Assembly (NCBI RefSeq): GCF_000711955.1
Contig: NZ_JONR01000029.1
Span: 1-64,000 of the forward strand
Direction of reading: 5' to 3'
DNA from: Nevskia soli DSM 19509
Lineage (GTDB): Bacteria; Pseudomonadota; Gammaproteobacteria; Nevskiales; Nevskiaceae
Length of the DNA stretch: 64,000 nucleotides
Under the pieces are notes generated by a model. That model searched no databases. It was given only the letters and a program-made list of their open reading frames with translations, and had not been told where the DNA came from. A program made the position numbers and the translations under genes. Below are positions 16,613-25,710 of this stretch, piece after piece. Position 1 is the first letter of the stretch. Each line of letters starts with the position of its first letter.

Positions 16613-17484
16613 GCGGGGATCACCGCGGCGGCGCGATGCACCAGTCGCTCGACGAAGAATTCGAGGTTGCCGCGCGCGCCCTGCGGCAGGCTCCAGCGGT
16701 CGGCCTTGGCTGCCAGTTGGTGAAACGCCTTGGCCGATGGGCTGTTCGGGTAGGCGTCCACCACCGCGCGCTGGTGCCGCACGGCGCGCTTGAGCCATTC
16801 GTCCTCCGGCACGCTGCCCATGAAGCTGAGGGTGACGTCGAGAAATTTCTCGGCGACGCGGCGCAGGTTCTCGTAGATCTCGCGCACTTCGGCGGCACTG
16901 CGCGCCATGTTGGCGAGCACCTGGATGCGGCGGATGCCGTGGTCGCGGTTGAGCACCTTGATCAGGGCATAGGCGTCGGTGAGCGAAGTGGGATCGTTGG
17001 TCACCACCACGATGACGTGCTGGCTGGCCTGGCTGAAGGTGATGACCGATCCGGCGATGCCGGCTGCGGTATCGACGATCAGGGTGTCCAGGGGCCGGCT
17101 CAGTTCACTGAAGGCCTGCACCAGGCCGGCGTGCTGTACCGGCGACAGCTCCGCCATGTGCTGCTTGCCGCTGGAGGCCGGCACCACCATGACGCCGGCG
17201 GGTCCTTCCAGCACGGTGTCCTCGAGCGTGCATTTGCCATCGAGCACGTGCGCCAGGTTGCAGCTCGGCTGCAGGCCAAGCATGACGTCGATGTTGGCCA
17301 GACCCAGGTCGCCGTCGAGCAGCATGACCTTGCGGCCGGCCATCGCCAGGGCCACGGCCAGATTGACCGAGACGCTGGTCTTGCCCACGCCGCCCTTGCC
17401 GCTGGTGACCGCCAGCACGCGGACCGGCTGCGCCGGTTTCAGCAGGCGCAAGCCGCTCGCCTGGTTGGGATATGGATCATGCAT
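16609..17484 (-). CDS. fleN: Flagellar number regulator FleN/FlhG, MinD-like ATPase
   Basis: 291 residues from the ATG at 17484, overlapping flhF by eight bases. The deviant Walker A motif SGKGGVGKTSVSVN begins near residue 28, and LLDGDLGLANIDVMLG and VDTAAGIAGSV follow, as in MinD/ParA ATPases. FleN limits flagellar number by binding FleQ and opposing FlhF. Its pairing with FlhF supports one or few polar flagella. Confidence 0.95.
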   Translation of the reverse strand: MHDPYPNQASGLRLLKPAQPVRVLAVTSGKGGVGKTSVSVNLAVALAMAGRKVMLLDGDLGLANIDVMLGLQPSCNLAHVLDGKCTLEDTVLEGPAGVMVVPASSGKQHMAELSPVQHAGLVQAFSELSRPLDTLIVDTAAGIAGSVITFSQASQHVIVVVTNDPTSLTDAYALIKVLNRDHGIRRIQVLANMARSAAEVREIYENLRRVAEKFLDVTLSFMGSVPEDEWLKRAVRHQRAVVDAYPNSPSAKAFHQLAAKADRWSLPQGARGNLEFFVERLVHRAAAVIPA

Positions 17485-18727
17485 GGATGGATGCGGCCGG
17501 AGAGGAAGAAGGATTGGAGTAGCGCCGCGCCAGGCTGTCGTCATCGACGACCTGGGTGGTGGCGCGGGCCAGTTGTACGGCGCAGAGGACCAGGCGGTCG
17601 GCGTGGGCCAGGTGCAGGTCTTCGGGGACGCGCTGGCCGTGGGCGACATAACTCAGCGGCAGGGCCTGGCCGATCACGGCGGACAGCGGCGCGCCGATGC
17701 TGGTGGCTTCGTCAAGCTTGGTCAGCACGCAGCCCGCCGGCTGCAGCGGGGCGAAGCGGCGTACGACTTCATCGGTACCGGAAGCGTTGGCGGCGAGCAC
17801 GACATAGCTATGCAAACGCGGCCCAAGGCTGCGCAGGCGGTCGATCTGCTGGCCGAGGGTGTGGTCGCGCTGACTCATGCCGGCGGTGTCCACCAGCACC
17901 AGGCGCCGGTCGGACAACTGCTCCAGCACGGCGCCGAGATCCTGGTCGGGGGCGACGCTGTGCACCGGCACGCCGAGCAGGCGGCCGTAACTGAACAACT
18001 GCTCCTGCGCGCCGATGCGGTAGTGGTCCAGCGTCACCAGAGCGATGTCGCGCGCCCGGTTGTGTCGGGCGAAGCGCGCCGCCAGCTTGGCGATGGTTGT
18101 GGTCTTGCCAACGCCGGTGGGGCCGACCAGGGCGATCACGCCGCCGTCGAGGATGGGATCCTGCGGGCCGATCGGAATGCGCCGGGCCAGCAGGCTGGCC
18201 GGCAGCAGGCGCGCGGCTTCGCCTTCGACGCTTGGCGGAACCTCGTCGGCGATGGCGCGCGCCAGGTCGGCGCTGAGGCCGAGCTTGTCCAGGGCGCGCA
18301 GTACCGCGACGCGTTGCGGCTGATTACGTTTCAGTTCGTTCCATTGCAGGCCGGCCAGCTGTTCTTCGAGCAAGCGGCGCATGCTGCCCAGCTCGCGCTG
18401 CATCTGCGCCAGCTCGCTCGGTGGCGGAGCGGTGGCAGCCTGCTGCGCCGCGGGCGCGGCGGCTTCGGTCGGACGCTGCGTGGCGGTCGATCGCCTTGGC
18501 TTCTCCGGCGGGGTTTGCGGGGGGGGCGGCGGAGGCTGTGGTTCGTGCGCGGCGTGCTGGCGCAAGGCCTGTTGCGCCAGCGCGGCATCGTAGTCGGTGG
18601 CGGCCACCACTTCGACGCCGCCCGGCACACGTCGATTGGACAGGATCACCGCATCGGGCCCCTGCTCGTCCCGTACCTGGCGGATGGCATCGCGCATGCT
18701 CTTGGCGACGAACCGTTTGATCTTCAT
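17477..18727 (-). CDS. flhF: Flagellar placement GTPase FlhF (SRP family)
   Basis: 416 residues. The basic start MKIKRFVAKSMRDAIRQV is typical. A Pro/Gln/Ala-rich linker (about 60-105) precedes the N and G domains. GTPase motifs include GPTGVGKTTTIAKLAA, VDTAGMSQRD and TKLDEA. FlhF marks the cell pole where the flagellum is built. It sits 25 bases after flhA. The proline run in the linker is low complexity and its length is likely variable. Confidence 0.95.
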   Translation of the reverse strand: MKIKRFVAKSMRDAIRQVRDEQGPDAVILSNRRVPGGVEVVAATDYDAALAQQALRQHAAHEPQPPPPPPQTPPEKPRRSTATQRPTEAAAPAAQQAATAPPPSELAQMQRELGSMRRLLEEQLAGLQWNELKRNQPQRVAVLRALDKLGLSADLARAIADEVPPSVEGEAARLLPASLLARRIPIGPQDPILDGGVIALVGPTGVGKTTTIAKLAARFARHNRARDIALVTLDHYRIGAQEQLFSYGRLLGVPVHSVAPDQDLGAVLEQLSDRRLVLVDTAGMSQRDHTLGQQIDRLRSLGPRLHSYVVLAANASGTDEVVRRFAPLQPAGCVLTKLDEATSIGAPLSAVIGQALPLSYVAHGQRVPEDLHLAHADRLVLCAVQLARATTQVVDDDSLARRYSNPSSSPAASIHA

Positions 18728-18752
18728 CTGTGTGCTGCTCCGTCAGTCCCGT

Positions 18753-20816
18753 TCATGCGATCGCTCCCACCATGCGGATGCGCCGGTCGTCCGGCACCTC
18801 GTCGTAAGCCAGCACGTGCAGGTCGGGCACGCTCTGGCGGGTGAACCTGGCCAGCAAGGGCCGCAGCGAGCCCGGCACCAGCAGTACCGCCGGTTGCCCG
18901 GTCTTGGCCTGCCGTTGCGCGCCCTGCATGATCGATTGCTGCATCCGTTCGGCGAGTCCCGGTTCCACCGCGGCGGCGCCGCTGGCAACGCTGTCCTGCA
19001 ACACGCGTTCCAGCCCCGCGCTGAGCGTCAGTACCGGCAATTCCGCCTCGGCGCCACCGATGTCCTGCACGATCTGACGGCGCAGCGCCACGCGCACGGC
19101 ACCAGCCAGGGCGACGGGATCCTGACTCCGCGGCGCCGCCTCCGCCAAAGCCTCGGCGATGCCGCGCAGGTTGCGGATGGGCACGCGGTCGTTGAGCAGC
19201 AGACGCAGCACGCGAACGAACGTCGACAGCGGCAGCAGCTTGGGCACCAGGTCTTCGGCCAGCTTCGGCGCCGACTTGGCCAGTGCGTTGAGCAGCTGTT
19301 GCGCCTCGTCGTGGCCGAGCAGTTCGGCGGCGTGTTCCTTGACCAGTTGCGACAGGTGCGTGGCCATCACGGTGGACGCGTCCACCACGGTATAGCCGAG
19401 GGTCTGGGCGTGATCGCGCGCGCCGCGCTCGATCCATACCGCGTCGAGGCCGAAGGCCGGATCCTTGCCGGCGATGCCGTTGAGCGTGCCGTAGACGCGT
19501 CCTGAGTTGAGGGCGAGGTCGCGATCGGGATGGATCAGCGCACTGGCTAGCGGCACCCCGTGGAGCAGGATGCGATAGGTATTCGGCGCGAGTTCGAGGT
19601 TGTCGCGGATATGCACCGGCTGGATCAGGAAGCCGAGTTCCTGCGTCAGCTTCTTGCGCACGCCCTTGATGCGCGCCATCAGCTCACCGCCCTGACGCAC
19701 GTCGACCAGCGGAATCAGGCGGTAGCCGACTTCCAGGCCGAGCGCGTCCTGCGGCGCGACGTCGTCCCAGGACAGTTCCTGCGGCGGCGCTACGGGTGCG
19801 GCCGGCACCGGTTTGGCCGCGACCTTGTCCTTGTTCTTGTGGCGCATCCAGGCGATGCCGCCGCAGGCCGCCGCCAGCATCAGAAACACCAGGTTGGGCA
19901 TGCCGGGGATGAAGCCGATCAGGGCCATCACCACCGCTGTCACCGACAGCACGCGCGGATGACCGAAGACCTGCGCCATGAGCTGCTTGCTCATGTCCTG
20001 CGAGCGCGAGATGCGCGTCACCAGGATCGCCACCGAGGTGGATAGCAGCAGCGACGGCACCTGCGCCACCAGGCCGTCGCCGATGGTCAGCAGGGTGTAA
20101 TTCTTCAGTGCGGCGCCCAGCGGTAGGCCGTGCTGCAGGGTGCCCACCAGGAGGCCGCCGAGGATGTTGATGGCCAGGATCAGGATGCCGGCCATGGCGT
20201 CGCCGCGCACAAATTTGGAAGCGCCATCCATGGAGCCGTAGAAGTCCGCTTCCTCGCGCACCTCCTCGCGCCGGGCCCGCGCTTCCTCGCGCGTCAACAA
20301 TCCGGCGTTGAGGTCGGCGTCGATCGCCATTTGCTTGCCCGGCAGGGCATCCAGCACGAAGCGCGCGGAAACCTCGGAGACGCGCTCGGCACCCTTGGTC
20401 ACCACCATGAAATTGATGATCGTGAGGATGATGAAGATGACGAAGCCGACGGCATAGTTGCCGCCGACGACGAATTCGCCGAAAGCCTGGATCACCCGGC
20501 CGGCGGCATGCACGCCCTCGTGGCCGTGCAACAGCACCACGCGTGCGGAGGCGACATTGAGGGCCAGGCGCAGCAGGGTCACTACCAGCAGCACCGTGGG
20601 GAAGGCCGAGAACTCCAGCGGCCGCATGACGTAGATCACCGCCAGCAGGATGACGATGGCCAGGGCGATGTTGAAGGTGAACAGCAGGTCCAGGGCGAAG
20701 GGCGCCAGGGGCACCACCATCATCGCCAGGATCAGCATCAACAGCACCGGCGCGCCGAGGCCGCCGCGGGCCAGGCCGCTGAGTTGCGTCAAAAATGTGT
20801 TCTGTGGGGTTTGCAT
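18753..20816 (-). CDS. flhA: Flagellar export gate protein FlhA
   Basis: 687 residues. About eight membrane helices occupy the first 330 residues, including the FHIPEP-family region with the charged cytoplasmic loop (LPGKQMAIDADLNAGL, EEADFYGSMDGASKFVRGD). The C-terminal cytoplasmic domain (350-687) binds export chaperone-substrate complexes. Forms the nonameric export ring with FlhB and FliPQR. It is preceded by an 87-base gap carrying a short tandem repeat. Confidence 0.97.
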   Translation of the reverse strand: MQTPQNTFLTQLSGLARGGLGAPVLLMLILAMMVVPLAPFALDLLFTFNIALAIVILLAVIYVMRPLEFSAFPTVLLVVTLLRLALNVASARVVLLHGHEGVHAAGRVIQAFGEFVVGGNYAVGFVIFIILTIINFMVVTKGAERVSEVSARFVLDALPGKQMAIDADLNAGLLTREEARARREEVREEADFYGSMDGASKFVRGDAMAGILILAINILGGLLVGTLQHGLPLGAALKNYTLLTIGDGLVAQVPSLLLSTSVAILVTRISRSQDMSKQLMAQVFGHPRVLSVTAVVMALIGFIPGMPNLVFLMLAAACGGIAWMRHKNKDKVAAKPVPAAPVAPPQELSWDDVAPQDALGLEVGYRLIPLVDVRQGGELMARIKGVRKKLTQELGFLIQPVHIRDNLELAPNTYRILLHGVPLASALIHPDRDLALNSGRVYGTLNGIAGKDPAFGLDAVWIERGARDHAQTLGYTVVDASTVMATHLSQLVKEHAAELLGHDEAQQLLNALAKSAPKLAEDLVPKLLPLSTFVRVLRLLLNDRVPIRNLRGIAEALAEAAPRSQDPVALAGAVRVALRRQIVQDIGGAEAELPVLTLSAGLERVLQDSVASGAAAVEPGLAERMQQSIMQGAQRQAKTGQPAVLLVPGSLRPLLARFTRQSVPDLHVLAYDEVPDDRRIRMVGAIA

Positions 20817-20846
20817 GGCGGTTCTGATCGCCTAGGTGCAAGTTCC

Positions 20847-20894
20847 GGACTAGGGCTCGGACTAGGGCTCGGACCGGGGCTCGGACTGGGATTC
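20847..20894. repeat. Four tandem 12-base units between flhB and flhA
   Basis: Units GGACTAGGGCTC, GGACTAGGGCTC, GGACCGGGGCTC and GGACTGGGATTC run from 20847 to 20894. The repeat lies just after the flhB stop and before flhA. One minus-strand frame through it would encode alternating Ser-Pro. The unit length, a multiple of three, suggests it may once have been coding or that slippage acts here. Confidence 0.8.
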
Positions 20895-20903
20895 GGGATC
20901 GCA

Positions 20904-22031
20904 CTACTCGGGGTCCGGTTCACCGCCGGGGACGCCCTCGATGACCGGCTCGGCCGGCGGCCGTGTGCCACCGCGCCAGGCGCGCAGCTGGTAGACATAG
21001 GTGAGGATCCGCGCCACCGCCGAGTACAGGGTGGCCGGGATTTCCTGGTCGAGCTGCACGCCGCGGTAAAGGGCGCGGGCCAGCGGCGGCGCCGACACCA
21101 GGGGGATGTTGTGCTGCCGCGCCAGATCGCGGATGGTCGCCGCGATCTCGCCGGCGCCCTTGGCCACCACGCGGGGCGCGCGCATGCCCTCGCCGCTGTA
21201 CTTGAGGGCCACGGCATAGTGGGTGGGGTTGGTCACCACTACGTCGGCGCCCGGCACCTTTTCCATCATACGGCGCTTCGAGGCTTCCATCTGCATGCGC
21301 CGCAGCCGGCCCTTGACCTCGGGACGGCCGTCGCTCTGCTTCATCTCGTCGCGGATTTCCTGCTTGGACATGCGCAGGCGTTTGGCGTGGCTCCACAGCT
21401 GGTACGGCGCGTCGATCGCAGCCACTGCCACCAAGGCCATGGCCAGCCAGCCGAGCATGCCCAGCGCCAGGGAAGCGCCGTCGGCGATGCCCTGCGCGGT
21501 CGGTTCTGAAGACAACGCGGCCATGCTTTCGCGCCGCTGCCACAGGTACAGCGCGGCCACCCCACCGATCCAGGCCAGCTTGACCAGGCCCTTGAGCAGT
21601 TCCACCGCGCCGTGGCCAGAGAACATGCGGCCAAGGCCGCTGAGCGGATTGAGGCGCGAGAAATCCGGCTGCAGCGCCTGCACGCTGAAGTTCCAGCCGC
21701 CGAGCAGCATCGGCGCCAACAGCGCGGCGCAGACACAGGCGGCGAATACCGGCGCGCATAGCAGCAGGGCCTGCATGCAGGCCTGGCCGAACAGCCCGGG
21801 CATGGCTTCGGGGTGCAACAGGGCGGAAGCGTCCAGGCTCAGCAGTTGCCGCATCTGCAACTCGGCCGCTGCCGTGAAACGGGAGCCGGCCATCATTGCA
21901 GTGAGAGCCGCGGCCCCGACCACAGCCGCCGCGCCGATCTCGCGCGAGCGTGCCACCTGGCCGCGCTTGCGCGCGTCGCTGCGGCGCTTGGGTGTGGCGC
22001 GTTCGGTGCGTTCCTGGGCGCTCTCGCTCAT
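20904..22031 (-). CDS. flhB: Flagellar export switch protein FlhB
   Basis: 375 residues from the ATG at 22031, overlapping the fliR stop (ATGA). The basic N-terminus ERTERATPKRRSDARKRGQ, four membrane helices (about 30-215) and a cytoplasmic domain follow. The autocleavage motif NPTH is present near residue 265. FlhB switches export specificity from rod-hook to filament proteins after sensing FliK. The C-terminus beyond the cleaved domain is acidic and proline-rich (EPDPE) and ends just before a tandem repeat. Confidence 0.97.
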   Translation of the reverse strand: MSESAQERTERATPKRRSDARKRGQVARSREIGAAAVVGAAALTAMMAGSRFTAAAELQMRQLLSLDASALLHPEAMPGLFGQACMQALLLCAPVFAACVCAALLAPMLLGGWNFSVQALQPDFSRLNPLSGLGRMFSGHGAVELLKGLVKLAWIGGVAALYLWQRRESMAALSSEPTAQGIADGASLALGMLGWLAMALVAVAAIDAPYQLWSHAKRLRMSKQEIRDEMKQSDGRPEVKGRLRRMQMEASKRRMMEKVPGADVVVTNPTHYAVALKYSGEGMRAPRVVAKGAGEIAATIRDLARQHNIPLVSAPPLARALYRGVQLDQEIPATLYSAVARILTYVYQLRAWRGGTRPPAEPVIEGVPGGEPDPE

Positions 22032-22825
22032 GGTTTCGCCGCCATGGTGGACAAGCCGCCGACCCAGTTGCCGATGAAATCCCAAGACTGGTCGAGCAGA
22101 TCGCTCAATACCTGCGGCAGCTGCGGCAAGGCGAAGTGCAGCGCGATCATGCCGACGATCAGCGACAGGGGGAAGCCGATGGAGAGAGCATTGAGGGCCG
22201 GTGCGCTGCGGTTCATCACGCCGAAGCCGAGATTGACCAGCAGCAGGGCGATCACCGCCGGCAAGGCAATGCGCAGGCCGCCGGCAAAACACAGACCGCC
22301 GAAGTCGGCCAGTGCCCGCAACGAGGCCGCATCCAGGGAAACGCCGCCCGGCGGAGCGGCGTGGAAGGAATCGACCAGCAGCTGCACCAGGCGCAGCAGG
22401 CCGCCGAAACTGAGGAACAGCAGCAGGGCGGTGATCTGGTAGAACTGGCCCAGCATCGGTGCCGAGGCGCCGTGGAGGGGGTCGGCCAGCTGGGCAAAGC
22501 CCAGGCCCATGCCGTAGGACACCATTTCGCCGGCCAGCATGGCCGACTCCATCACCAGTTGCAGCACGAAGCCCATGGCGGCGCCGATGATGAATTCGCG
22601 GCCGATCTGCAACCACCACGGCGCACTGAACAGTGCCAGGGGCGCCATGGCGGGCAGCAACGGCGCCATCACCAGGGTCAGCGCCAGGGCCAACATCAGC
22701 CGGATGCGCGGCGAAACGGCGGGGGCGTTGAGCAGGGGCGCGGTCATCATCAGGCCGCCGATGCGCAGGAACGGCCAGAAGTACATCTGCAGCCAGCCGG
22801 CAAGCATGGCGTCAGTGACGGTCAT
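22028..22825 (-). CDS. fliR: Flagellar export gate protein FliR
   Basis: 265 residues, almost wholly hydrophobic, with about six membrane segments and the family region FIIGAAMGFVLQLVMESAM. It joins FliP and FliQ in the export pore. It overlaps flhB by four bases and follows fliQ by four. The start at 22825 (MTVTDAMLAG) gives normal length. Confidence 0.95.
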   Translation of the reverse strand: MTVTDAMLAGWLQMYFWPFLRIGGLMMTAPLLNAPAVSPRIRLMLALALTLVMAPLLPAMAPLALFSAPWWLQIGREFIIGAAMGFVLQLVMESAMLAGEMVSYGMGLGFAQLADPLHGASAPMLGQFYQITALLLFLSFGGLLRLVQLLVDSFHAAPPGGVSLDAASLRALADFGGLCFAGGLRIALPAVIALLLVNLGFGVMNRSAPALNALSIGFPLSLIVGMIALHFALPQLPQVLSDLLDQSWDFIGNWVGGLSTMAAKP

Positions 22826-22829
22826 GGTC

Positions 22830-23099
22830 CTAGTGGAGCGCGCCGGGGATGCCTTCGATCAGGCGGCGGGTGAACTCGGTCAGCATCTGCAGCATCCACG
22901 GCCCCATCAGCATCAGGGTAGCCGCCATCGCCAGCACCTTGGGGATGAAGGACAGGGTCATCTCGTTGATCTGCGTCGCCGCCTGGAATACGCCGACCAG
23001 CAGGCCGATCGCCAGGGATGCCAACAGCAACGGCGCCGCCAGCAGCAGGGCCAGTTGCAGGGCTTGCTGGCCCAGGCTAAGGACGGATTCGGGAGTCAT
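22830..23099 (-). CDS. fliQ: Flagellar export gate protein FliQ
   Basis: 89 residues from the ATG at 23099 (MTPESVLSLGQQALQLALLL), the normal FliQ length; a longer reading through 23171 is not family-like. Two membrane helices form a hairpin, separated by GVFQAATQINEMTLSFIPK. FliQ wraps the FliP-FliR pore. Unlike its neighbours it is separated from fliP by 112 bases that contain a hairpin. Confidence 0.95.
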   Translation of the reverse strand: MTPESVLSLGQQALQLALLLAAPLLLASLAIGLLVGVFQAATQINEMTLSFIPKVLAMAATLMLMGPWMLQMLTEFTRRLIEGIPGALH

Positions 23100-23124
23100 G
23101 ATGGCGCGAGCAGCGTGGAGGGGC

Positions 23125-23141
23125 CCCGTGCGGCGCACGGG
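23125..23141. other. Hairpin in the 112-base fliP-fliQ gap
   Basis: CCCGTGC and GCACGGG form a perfect 7-bp stem around a three-base loop. There is no T tract on the minus strand, so it is not a standard terminator. It sits about 26 bases before the fliQ start in an operon whose other junctions mostly overlap or nearly touch, and could affect mRNA stability or relative fliQ translation. Confidence 0.5.
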
Positions 23142-23211
23142 AATCCTAGCGTCGCGAGTCCACACGGACATGAGACGCAGGCCACCGCACGCGGAGACAA
23201 ACCTCGCTGTC

Positions 23212-23955
23212 TCATGCCGGCACCACGAAGCTGGCGGCCAGCGAGCCCATCACCAGCGCCCAGCCATCGACCAGCACGAACAGCATCAGCTTGAACGGTA
23301 GCGAGATCAGCATCGGCGACAGCATCATCATGCCCATGCTCATCAGCACGCTGGCCACCACGAGGTCGATCACCACGAAGGGGATGAACAGCATGAAGCC
23401 GATCTGGAAGGCGGTGGTCAGTTCGCTGGTCATGTAGGCGGCGGCCAGCACGGTGAAAGGAACGTCGTCCGGATTGGCGTAGGACCCATGCCCGGAAATC
23501 TTGGCAAAGGCCATCAGGTCGGAATTGCGCGTCTGCGCCATCATGAAGCCGCGCATCGGCTTGGCCGCCGCAGCCAGGGCAGGCTGGAATTCGAGCTTGC
23601 CGTCGAGGTAGGGCTGCGCCGCCTGCTCGTAGACGCGTTGCGCAACCGGCTGCATCACGAACAGGGTCAGGAACAGCGACAGGCCGATCAGGATCTGGTT
23701 CGACGGAGTGTTGTTGGTACCCAGGGCTTGGCGCAGCAGGCCCAGCACCACGGCGATGCGGGTGAACGCCGTCATCGTCATCAACACCGCCGGCAGCAGC
23801 GTTAGCGCCGTCATCAGCAACAGCAACTGGATGCTCAGGCTGTAGCCCTGCCCGCCCGCGCCCTGGGTCACGGCGATGCCGGGGAGGTTCGCCGCCGACA
23901 CCGGCAGCGCGAGGCTCGATATCGGCAGCAGCAATGATTTGAGCGGGAACTTCAT
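23212..23955 (-). CDS. fliP: Flagellar export gate protein FliP
   Basis: 247 residues from the ATG at 23955, overlapping fliO by four bases. A cleavable-type signal peptide (MKFPLKSLLLPISSLALPVSAA) is followed by four membrane helices and the conserved TAFTRIAVVLGLLRQALGT and FVVIDLVVASVLMSMGMMM regions. FliP forms the pentameric core of the export pore. Length is normal. Confidence 0.96.
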   Translation of the reverse strand: MKFPLKSLLLPISSLALPVSAANLPGIAVTQGAGGQGYSLSIQLLLLMTALTLLPAVLMTMTAFTRIAVVLGLLRQALGTNNTPSNQILIGLSLFLTLFVMQPVAQRVYEQAAQPYLDGKLEFQPALAAAAKPMRGFMMAQTRNSDLMAFAKISGHGSYANPDDVPFTVLAAAYMTSELTTAFQIGFMLFIPFVVIDLVVASVLMSMGMMMLSPMLISLPFKLMLFVLVDGWALVMGSLAASFVVPA

Positions 23956-24311
23956 GCGGAGCCGCCGCGCATGACCTTGCGCAGGGCCTCGGCGAAGCCT
24001 GGGGCGGCGGTCTGCCCCGCCATCTCGACCTCGGCCGGCGGATGATCGAAGACGTGCAGGGTCTGCACGCGGCCGGCGGCGACACCGATCAGCAAGTCGG
24101 TATCGCCGGCGCGGATCCACAACACCCGCTCCTTCGGCCCGACCTGGAGGCCGCTCTTCACGCTGAGCACGCCGCCCAGGCCGGAGCGCATACCCTGCAT
24201 GCGGCGCACCAGCCAGGCCAGGGCGAAGATGGCGCCCAGCACCAGCAGCAGGCTCAGCGCGGTCTGCGCCATGCCGGCTGCCACGGGCACCGCGGCGACG
24301 GGAGTGCTCAT
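23952..24311 (-). CDS. fliO: Flagellar biosynthesis protein FliO
   Basis: 119 residues. One membrane helix (about 15-35, ALSLLLVLGAIFALAWLV) precedes a small cytoplasmic domain with VGPKERVLWIRAGDTDLLIGV. FliO helps assemble the FliP pore. It overlaps fliP and follows fliN by eleven bases. Confidence 0.92.
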   Translation of the reverse strand: MSTPVAAVPVAAGMAQTALSLLLVLGAIFALAWLVRRMQGMRSGLGGVLSVKSGLQVGPKERVLWIRAGDTDLLIGVAAGRVQTLHVFDHPPAEVEMAGQTAAPGFAEALRKVMRGGSA

Positions 24312-24322
24312 GCCGGGGGCCG

Positions 24323-24703
24323 TTAACGCAGCTTGCGGATGCGTTCGGCCGGGCTCACCACGTCGGTGAGGCGGACACCGAACTTCTCGTTGACCACCAC
24401 CACCTCGCCGTGGGCAATGAGGGTGCCGTTGGCGTAGACATCAAGCGGTTCGCCGGCGGCGCGTTCCAGTTCCACCACCGAGCCCTGGTTGAGCTGCAGC
24501 AGGTTGCGGATCGGCAGACGGGCGCGGCCGACTTCCATCGACAGCACCACGGCGACGTCGAGCAGCACGTCGAGATTGAGGTCGCCGCTGCCGTGGGCGC
24601 TGGCCTCGGCCTGGAGGTTCTCGAAATTGGCGCGGGTATAGTCGCGGCCGGCGGCGCCGTTGGCGGTCGGGGGCGGCGTGGCGGAGCTGGCTTCGGTGCT
24701 CAT
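24323..24703 (-). CDS. fliN: Flagellar motor switch protein FliN
   Basis: 126 residues. An Ala/Thr/Pro-rich N-terminus leads to the SpoA/surface-presentation domain: LDVAVVLSMEVGRARLPIRN, GEPLDVYANGTLIAHGEVVV and the end FGVRLTDVVSPAERIRKL. FliN forms the base of the C-ring with FliM and docks the FliH-FliI complex. It overlaps fliM by four bases. Confidence 0.96.
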   Translation of the reverse strand: MSTEASSATPPPTANGAAGRDYTRANFENLQAEASAHGSGDLNLDVLLDVAVVLSMEVGRARLPIRNLLQLNQGSVVELERAAGEPLDVYANGTLIAHGEVVVVNEKFGVRLTDVVSPAERIRKLR

Positions 24704-25710
24704 CGGGTCTGGCCTGTGGAAGTGGCGAAGGTGGGGCTGCGGCGCACGACTTCGGTGATGCGCACCGCGTTGTGGCCGTTGTTGACGCCGAAGCTGCCGC
24801 GGAACAGCGGCAGCCCGTCGACGCAGAGATCGATGGTTTTCGGCATGTTGATGGGGATGATGTCGCCGGGCTTGAGGCTCATCAGCTTGCGCAGGCTGAT
24901 GCTGGTGCGCGCCAGCTCGGTTTCCAGGTCGACTTCGGCGTCCTTGATCTGCTCGCGCAGGGCGGTCGACCAGCGCTCGTCCTTGTCGGCGCGATCGGAC
25001 TGCACGCCGGCGTCGAGCTGTTCGCGGATCGGCTCGATCATCGAGTACGGCATCGTCACGTGCAGGTCACCGCCGCCGCCGTCGAGCTCGATGCGGAACT
25101 TGGACACCACCACGATTTCGGACGGCGCGACGATGTTGGCGAAGTGGGGATTCACCTCGGACTGCATGTATTCGAATTCCAGCGGCATCACCGGCGACCA
25201 GGCTTCGCGCAGATCGACGAAGGCCTGGCGGATCAGCAGCTGGATCACGCGCATCTCTGTGGGGGTGAACTCGCGCCCTTCGATCTTGGTGGCGTAGCGG
25301 CCGTCGCCGCCGAAGAAGTTCTCCACCACGGCGAACACCAGCTTGGGTTCGAACACGAACAAGGCGGTGCCGCGCAGGGGCTTGATGCGGATCAGGCTGA
25401 GGCTGGTCGGCACGTAGAGCGAATGGGTGTATTCGTTGAACTTCTGCAGCTCCATGCCGATCACGGTCAGCTCCGGCGTGCGCCGCATCATGTTGAACAG
25501 GCCGATGCGGAACAGGCGAGCGAAGCGCTCGTTGATCATTTCCAGGGTCGGCATGCGGCCGCGGATGATGCGGTCCTGCGAGGTGAAGTCGTAGCCGCGC
25601 GCCTCGCCCGGCGCCGGCGGCGGGGCGACGTCGACCTCACCGCTGTTGACGCCGTGCAGCAGCGCGTCGATTTCGTCCTGGGAGAGAAGATCCTGCAAGG
25701 GAGGGCTCAT
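24700..25710 (-). CDS. fliM: Flagellar motor switch protein FliM
   Basis: 336 residues. The N-terminal CheY-binding peptide LSQDEIDALLHGV is at about residues 9-21. The middle CheC-like domain and the C-terminal FliN-like domain (LKPGDIIPINMPKTIDLCVD) follow. FliM receives CheY-P and drives switching. It overlaps fliL and fliN by four bases each. The intact CheY-binding motif fits the CheY-CheZ pair in the same transcript. Confidence 0.97.
   Translation of the reverse strand: MSPPLQDLLSQDEIDALLHGVNSGEVDVAPPPAPGEARGYDFTSQDRIIRGRMPTLEMINERFARLFRIGLFNMMRRTPELTVIGMELQKFNEYTHSLYVPTSLSLIRIKPLRGTALFVFEPKLVFAVVENFFGGDGRYATKIEGREFTPTEMRVIQLLIRQAFVDLREAWSPVMPLEFEYMQSEVNPHFANIVAPSEIVVVSKFRIELDGGGGDLHVTMPYSMIEPIREQLDAGVQSDRADKDERWSTALREQIKDAEVDLETELARTSISLRKLMSLKPGDIIPINMPKTIDLCVDGLPLFRGSFGVNNGHNAVRITEVVRRSPTFATSTGQTR

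Noticed and set aside
20837..20852. A sigma-54 promoter for flhA (TAGTCCGGAACTTGCA)
   Set aside because: The most conserved -24 GG is AG here, so I do not call it as a feature.
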